Shown here one piece after another: positions 58,089-64,000 of a DNA stretch of 64,000 bases (position 1 is the stretch's first letter; every line of letters starts with the position of its first letter). The translations under genes and the position numbers were made by a program. The notes beneath the pieces are model-generated. The model did no database searches, was not told where the DNA came from, and saw only the letters and a program-made list of their open reading frames with translations. The stretch lies in NCBI GenBank assembly GCA_016584495.1, contig WAID01000007.1:2032001-2096000 (forward strand), read 5' to 3'. This stretch comes from Celoporthe dispersa. Its lineage: Eukaryota > Ascomycota > Sordariomycetes > Diaporthales > Cryphonectriaceae.

Positions 58089-60346
58089 ATTGTTGACTGG
58101 GTGTTGTCAGACTGGATTACCCAAAGGCTGTTGGGGGCTGCAGCAGTAAACAGAGTCAGTATAGGTTGGACTGGTTGCTTTGTTGCCAGATTGGCAAGGG
58201 ATTGATGATGAGTCTGGGCTGTTGTGTTGTGGGCAAGGCCAGCTGGAGCTGCAGGACAAGGTGCAGGTGCAGGTTTGGGCTGAGGTGGAGGTGGAGCTGC
58301 AGGTTGTGGACAGACGTGGACGTGGCTGTGGGCGCGTCTGGGGGGTTTGAAAAATTGAGCTGTTGCAGGAGGTTGGGCGGGCGAAAAAGGGTGGAGGTAG
58401 AGAGGGTCAGGGTCAAGGTCGGGATCGGGATTCAAGACTCACAATGGAATACTCTGGCAACAAAGTGAAAAGAGATGCGAAGTATGTCTGGACACGTGAA
58501 TATACGGTCGATAAAAGAGGACTGGATGGTCTGCTTCAAGTCAGGACACAGAGCATGTGTTGTGTGTTGGCTGTCGAGCCCCTGGAGATTGGGCAGTGGG
58601 CAGGTGACGGCTCAGAAGAGGAGCATCGGTGAGACGCGTTTGGAGGTGTGATTGGATGGGATATTAGTAGCCCGGCAGAGACTGTGCCTGCTGCGCGTCC
58701 TGCTGGCTGATGATATTGGCTTATCTGGGTGTGTGTGTGTGTGTTCTTGAAATTGTTGCCAATGGGTAATGACCTGCTCTCCTAGGGAAAGATCAAAGGC
58801 GAGAGAGAATGGAGGAGGGTGGTCGGTGTGTTGTGATGTGTCGGATGGGGTTTTGGAGGTGGAGAGGGAGGGAGGGAGGTGTGAGGTGTACAGTACAGCG
58901 GTCACAGGCCCAGGCCTGCAGTTGTTTATGTGCTTGCTCAGGCGCTTGTTTTGGGGGTGGTTGACGCCCTGGCGAAGTGTGGAGCTTTCCAGGCCTTGGA
59001 AGAAGAAAGAGCGTGTTGAATGGGGGACGTGGGACCCATGCACTGGAGACACCACCACACCACAGCAACCAGCAGTAAAAAGACAAGAGCACTTGTTCAC
59101 CTTGGGTTGCCCTGCTGTTGCTGTGGATGGTGGGAAGGGAAAAAAAAGAAGAAAAAAATGGGATGGCGGGAGGGTGAAAGAATGCTGCCCAGACAAATTG
59201 TGGACAGGCCGGAAAGAGACAGACAGGGAGAGAACTCGGCCTCCAGGTCTCACAGCAGAGCCCTTGACGCGTCTGCTGGCTGGTGTGGGAGGGAAAGCGT
59301 CAAGAGCGGTTGGAGGGAGAACGCGAGGAATGCTGGAGAAGACACAGCACATACCTTGGACAAATATTTGAACCGCAGCCTTGCTCCAAAAACTATTGAT
59401 GCCCGGCAGAAGGGGCGTGTCGACCAGAAGAGGGGAGACAGACAGAAAGACAGGAGAGTGAAGACGGTCGAGGAGATGGAGAAGGGAGAGTCAAGACCAG
59501 AGACAGAGCAGGACAGGACACAGGATGGATGACATGAGCCCTCCTGTGTCGGGCCACCAGTCCCTGACATCAGTTGGATGCGCAGAGCGCCCAGCTGTGG
59601 AGTAAAGCCCTTTTGACGCGTTGTTTGGACAAGGCTCGCCATGGCAACCACACAGCAACGGTGTCCCCATGTGGTTTAGCTGCACCGGCTCCCACTGGTG
59701 CTGTGAGGAGCCCACCTTGTACCGCGAACCCTTGTCAGGCCTGGTCAGAACAAGATCCTACCATGAGGTCTACTGCAGAGGTGCTTTGTCCCACGCCCTC
59801 CAGACTCATTCCCATCTTGTGGTCCCAGTCTCTCCTGAGGTCAACACCTTTCCTTTCCACAGCCACTCACTCTGTGCTCTTGCTTCCTGGACTGCAATGC
59901 CTGCATTATCCAAGCATTCAAGACAATGGTCAGCATTATTCATACACAATAGAAATCATCTTGTTCACGGTCTGAGGTCATTTGGCAAGGCAGACAAACA
60001 TCATCGCCCAATTCTGAACCCTAACCCTCTCATCTCTTCTAGAGGCTACGCACGGACCATCTCAGCCTTGCCAGTCGCGACCCGCCATCACCCGAATTTT
60101 CCCAAGCTCACGAGCCCTGGTCACGAACGTCAAGACTGGCCTCCGGTCAACGCCCACGCCTCCTGCCGGCGAGATCCCCTTCACCACCTCCTCCCACCGA
60201 AGCTGAAGGTCCCCACAGGAGCCAGTTCATGGCCCTGATCGGCAATTGACCTTCCTTCCCTTCCCCCTCCACGACCCTCCAGAAAGCTCCAGACCCCTCC
60301 GAGCTTCAAAAACCTCTCTCTCTCTCTCTCCTCAGCCGCCCACACG
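58089..60346. promoter_or_regulatory. Divergent promoter region of cyclin and RML2
   Basis: A 2.26 kb region between the cyclin (leftward) and RML2 (rightward). Near RML2 there is a double CCCTAA telomere-box-like motif (60017-60028) and a CT repeat (60314-60331) just before the ATG. Near the cyclin there are GGTGCAGGTG/GGAGCTG-rich repeats (58230-58330). No gene is supported; the 246-codon minus frame (58612-59352) lacks coding character. Confidence 0.5.
60017..60028 (+). promoter_or_regulatory. Telobox-like AACCCTAACCCT motif
   Basis: Two CCCTAA-type units in tandem, about 320 bases upstream of the RML2 start codon. In several eukaryotes such motifs bind Tbf1/TRF-like factors and control ribosomal-protein genes; function here is inferred. 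Confidence 0.45.
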
Positions 60347-61665
60347 ATGCTGCAGCCCCGGATACGGCCGCTGGCGACGGCCATTCGGCCCCTCCTCCTC
60401 TCGGCCGGCTACGCCACCGCCGCAGCGTCCAAGAAGAAGCTCAAGCTGAACCAGCCCTCGCCCTTTGCACAGAAGACCACGGCCGCCTCCGCCTCCTCCA
60501 AGAAGACGACAGAGGAGGACGTGAGCGTGACCCTGCGCACCTACAAGCCGCGCACGCCTGGTGTTCGCCACCTGAAGAGACCCATCAACGACCACCTCTG
60601 GCGGGGCCGTCCCTACCGGCCTCTCACCTTCCCCAAGAAGGGCCAGGCGCGCGGCGGGCGCAACAACAGCGGGCGGATCACGGTGCGGCACCGTGGCGGC
60701 GGCGCAAAGCGGCGCATCCGGACGGTGGACTTTGACCGCAAGGAGCCCGGGGCGCACCTGGTCGACCGCATCGAGTACGACCCGAACCGCACGGCGCACA
60801 TCGCCCTGGTGACCAGCAGGGCCACGGGCCGCAAGAGCTACATCATCGCCGCGGACGGCATGCGGGCGGGCGACGTGGTGCACTCCTACCGGGCGGGCCT
60901 GCCCAAGGATCTGCTGGAGGACATGGGCGGCATCATCGACCCGGGTATCCTGGCCGCGCGGACGGCGCACAGGGGAAACTGCCTGCCCATGCACCTGATC
61001 CCCGTGGGCACCATGGTCTACTGCATCGCGTCCCGCAAGGACGGCCCGGCCAAGTTCTGCCGGAGCGCGGGCACGTACGGCGTCATCGAGTCCAAGGAGG
61101 AGGAGACGCGGGATGACGGCACCAAGATGGTGACGGGCAAGTTTGTCATGGTGCGCCTGCAGAGCGGTGAGATCCGCAAGGTGGACAAGGACGCCGTGGC
61201 GACCATCGGCATCGCGAGCAACGTCCACTACTCGTACACGTCGCTGGGCAAGGCCGGGAGGAACCGGTGGTTGGGCATCAGGCCCACCGTGAGAGGTGTG
61301 GCCATGAACTCTGGTATGTTGTTGTCCTGCCTTCTCTCTCGGCGGCTCTTGTGTGAGCCCCTCTCTCCCGATCTGCGCGCTGACATGCTGCGACCACAAG
61401 TCGATCACCCGCACGGTGGTGGTCGTGGAAAGTCCAAGGGTAACAGGATCCCCGTGAGCCCGTGGGGCAAACCGGTACGTGCTCAGCCCTCCTCCGGTCC
61501 TTCTCCTGATGATGATGATGATGATGATGATGCGAGGAGAGCCACTGACGGATCATGCAGGCCAAATCAGGTTACAAGACACGCAGGACCAACAACATCA
61601 ACAGACATGTTGTTACACCACGTGTGCGCAACATGGGCAGGAGAAAGGACAGAAAGGCATCATAG
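60347..61665 (+). CDS. RML2: Mitochondrial large-subunit ribosomal protein uL2m
   Basis: Exons 60347-61313, 61401-61474 and 61561-61665 (introns of 87 and 86 nt, in phase) give 381 aa. uL2m binds 23S-type rRNA at the peptidyl-transferase centre of mitoribosomes. Residues 1 to about 25 are an Arg/Ala-rich presequence (MLQPRIRPLATAIRPLLLSA). The body shows the L2 hallmarks: RNNSGRITVRHRGGGAKRRI, then the OB-fold part with PNRTAHIALV and HRGNCLPMHLIPVG. The C-terminal part has GKAGRNRWLGIRPTVRGVAM. Splicing of exons 1 and 2 restores AMNSVDHPHGGG, the universally conserved catalytic-site loop with its essential His. Exon 3 ends in VVTPRVRNMGRRKDRKAS. The frame is clean. Intron 2 contains a (GAT)8 run. 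A long antisense frame over this gene is a composition artefact. Confidence 0.95.
61508..61532 (+). repeat. (GAT)n microsatellite in RML2 intron 2
   Basis: About eight GAT units inside the second intron, between the GTACGT donor at 61475 and the acceptor at 61560. Confidence 0.85.
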
Positions 61666-63475
61666 AAAACTGGTGGTCTACACATATGAAGCTCGAATTT
61701 AAGCAACCAGACTACCACCACCACCGCTACTACTACCTTGTACAATGGAATATCCAATCCGACCAGAACGCAGACTCCAGGTTCAGGCGATCTGCCTGTG
61801 TGTACCTGCGATCCCACCCTTCTTTTACCTCCACCTCTCCAGCTCCCAAGGCCTGAGTGGGATCCCAATAGGAACAAAAAAAAAAAAAAAAAGCTCATGC
61901 GGTGTAGTTTCATTTGGCTTTCGGACCGAACAGGTGGTCACCACCTCTTTTGGGGCCACCTTTAATTGTCTGGAGAGAACGCCCAGAACTGTCACAAAGT
62001 TGACCCCGAGAGGTCACGTCGACTCCTCAGACCCGACCGCCCTGGTGTCCTTGTACATATACACAGTCTGATACCAACATGCATGCCCTCTCTCTATTTA
62101 TAGAGACCAACACCAACCCGTCTGGTTGAGCTCACTCCTTCATTTGCGTCTCTTCCCTTCCCTCCTCGGCTCATGATTGGCCGCATGACGGGAGGGTGGA
62201 GCGGACCACAAGCTCGCCCACCCCCAGCCCAGGCGTTCCGTTTCGACCCAAGCGGTCGTCGAGCGAGCATCCCGCAGGGGCTCCAAACGGAACGCATCCC
62301 GAGAAAAGGGGAGCCTCACTACTCCTCATACACACAAACCACCTTCAACCTCTCTTCCCTACAAGTGTTTTAAGAGAATTTAAACTTTCGGGATCCCAAC
62401 AGCAACCTTATTCTGTCTGACACGGCACCCTCGGCAGAGAGAAGATGATTATTTCCCGAAACCGAGCTGTCACCTTATTTTGTCTGATCTTTTCTTCCCC
62501 CCTTTCTTCTCAAAAAGCACCCGGCGAGAAGAGAGAGAAGGAGGGGGTGGGGGTGGTCCTGTTTCCCACGACCACCCACGGGGTCTCGTCTTACCTCATA
62601 ACTAATCTCGCCCTCTGACCTCCTTCGGGGGCCAAGCCTCGCGCACTAAGGCGTCACGCCCTGTTCGTCACTTTTGTTCTTCTTCATTCCTTTTAGGATC
62701 TGCCGCTCCCACATGGGGGGGAGCCAGCTGAGGGTGAGGGGAGGGGTACCTCGTCCTCAGCTCGAGGCCCTCCCCCCTTCCCTCGCGTGGCTGTGTGTGT
62801 TCCGTATTTGATGAGGATTTTCTTTGCAACTTCAGCGGGGCTTGGCTGATAGGTAGGGTCGACTATGTGTAATATAAGCGCAAGCTTCCCGGGTCACGCG
62901 GCACATCGCCCCTTTCAGCTTGCAGTACTTATTTTCTCTCTCTTGAAATTGAATTTTCTCTTCTTTTATTTATTGACGATATCCTGACAAGACACAAAAA
63001 AAATCACTCACTCTGCGTCGACTCTTGGAGCACCGGACGAGATTGACGAGAGGCACGGTGCCCAGTTTTCATAACGAGGAGAACTGATCAACAACTTGAC
63101 CTGTCCTGCGGTGAATCTCTTCGGGTTGTTTCGCAAGCCACGACCAGAGTAAAAAGAAAGACAAGGACGCCACGAGTCTTCAACAGCTGGGACTCACCAA
63201 GACACTATAGTGCTCGGCACGCATCATCATCATCACCAGCGGGATATTAGAGTTTCGAACCACACAGCCCGGGCGGGCGCCAGTCAATCCACCGACCGAG
63301 CGGATCATGTTGGCCCGGTTGATGTGCTAATTAGTCTGGGAGTCCTTTCACGCACCACACGGCCCGCTCCTTGGTGCGTAGCTGGGCTTAACTGGTGCTG
63401 CATCCGGTGAAGCCTTTATTAGTTGCTACCTCTTCGCCTATCTTCCCCCTCCCCCCGCCTCCTGGGCCCAGAAAT
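61666..63475. other. Spacer and leader upstream of the PAP2 gene
   Basis: A 1.8 kb spacer: the RML2 3' UTR (with an A run at 61876-61891), then a GC-mixed region with G/C-runs and an 800-base, probably promoter and leader, section. No gene is seen. Confidence 0.45.
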
Positions 63476-64000
63476 ATGACGGAGGCCCGTTCGCCTGGCG
63501 GCTCTTTTCCACTCAGCTCAATATCCGGACGAAGAGTGTACAGCCGGCTCAGTGACGACAACTCGGCCGACGACGGTGGTGATACTTTGTACTCGGGCGC
63601 AGCGGATTATCATCACCAAGAGGCCCATCCTGCTGTCCAGATGCCGCGGATACCACCACTACAGGGCCTGCGTTCGCGCATGGGCTCCAAGAGGCCCGGT
63701 GGTGCCGTAGTCATCTCCTCCTATGTCTTCGACTGGATCGTCATCGCCGTGGTGTTTGGTATTGCAGCCTACCTCAACAACCACGAGCCAAACAAGAGAC
63801 CCTTCAGCCTCGAGGATGCCGACATCTCGTGAGCAGACCCATACCCCTCATCTTACCCACCAGGTCACCATGCTTTTCTCCCTCCAAAAAAAGTGCTGAC
63901 CCTGTGACCCCTCCCCCCCCAGCTTTCCATACACGGAGAACGAGACGGTGCCGTCCTGGCTCCTCATCACACTCTGCACGGTCGTCCCCATCGTCGTGGT
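63476..64000 (+). CDS. PAP2-superfamily lipid phosphatase (DPP1/LPP-like), partial at window end
   Basis: Exon 1 is 63476-63828; after a 94-nt intron (GTGAGC donor, poly-C then ag acceptor) exon 2 starts at 63923 and leaves the window. The N-terminal 75 residues are Ser/Gly/Arg-rich and cytosolic. The first membrane segment (VVISSYVFDWIVIAVVFGIA) is followed by EPNKRPFSLEDADISFPYTE and then NETVPSWLLITLCTVVPIVV, the start of helix 2. This sequence around RPFSL...FPYxENETVP is the hallmark of fungal diacylglycerol-pyrophosphate / phosphatidate phosphatases of the PAP2 family, which dephosphorylate PA or DGPP at the vacuole or plasma membrane. The catalytic motifs (KxxxxxxRP, PSGH, SRxxxxxHxxxD) lie beyond the edge and cannot be checked. 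The start ATG follows a pyrimidine-rich leader. Confidence 0.85.

Noticed and set aside
58612..59352. 246-codon minus-strand frame in the cyclin-RML2 spacer
   Set aside because: Pro/Ser/Phe-rich without structure and full of microsatellite-derived residues; the opposite strand is open too.
60332..61414. 360-codon antisense frame over RML2
   Set aside because: A shadow of the GC-rich RML2 coding strand; the sense frame is a clear uL2m protein.

Overview
This is a window of nuclear DNA from a filamentous ascomycete, Pezizomycotina and most likely Sordariomycetes. The support is: short introns (about 50-240 nt) with GTRNGT donors and CTNAC-type branch sites, 1-5 kb spacers, CT-rich leaders, Ser/Thr-rich GPI-anchored proteins, a fungal CCH1-type calcium channel, a MATA-type HMG-box protein, and a CDC55 gene of filamentous-fungal type. 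I see no rRNA, no convincing tRNA, no CRISPR array and no intact transposon.

Layout, left to right. 0.3-2.1 kb: CDC55, the PP2A B-type regulatory subunit (minus strand, six exons). 4.0-5.0 kb: an unrecognised 333-aa protein. 6.0-6.8 kb: a cysteine-rich secreted protein, probably GPI-anchored. 7.4-9.6 kb: a CorA-like two-helix membrane protein (minus). 9.6-12.4 kb: a gene-poor stretch with an AT-rich island. 12.4-13.4 kb: a GNAT acetyltransferase. 14.7-20.8 kb: three successive secretory genes (a pepsin-type aspartic protease with a large insertion and two GPI-type wall proteins). 22.1-29.2 kb: MSH5, EMC5 and an HMG-box regulator, all minus. 34.4-37.2 kb: a DDT/WHIM-like plus PHD-finger chromatin protein (minus). 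38.4-38.8 kb: a SnoaL-like protein. 40.3-47.1 kb: the CCH1 calcium channel. 52.2-55.5 kb: small unrecognised proteins. 56.4-58.1 kb: a mitotic B-type cyclin (minus). 60.3-61.7 kb: mitochondrial ribosomal protein uL2m. 63.5 kb to the edge: a PAP2-type lipid phosphatase, cut by the window end.

Most genes are unrelated housekeeping or cell-surface functions and do not form an operon-like system. Two loose themes stand out: the secretory run at 14.7-20.8 kb, and the meiosis/fertility neighbourhood (MSH5 plus HMG-box factor) at 22-29 kb. CDC55 and the cyclin both act at mitotic entry and exit but lie 54 kb apart.

The strongest unexpected signal is technical or mutational. Five otherwise well-conserved genes (aspartic protease, Ser/Thr-rich GPI protein, MSH5, HMG-box factor, CCH1) and the cyclin together need eight single-base corrections, mostly in short homopolymers, to read through. 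In each case one base restores the family sequence and an integral codon count. This fits residual assembly indels better than pseudogenes. I did not find a convincing previously undescribed biological system; the best biological leads are the protease insertion, the N-E-E-E pore of CCH1 and the micro-exons.
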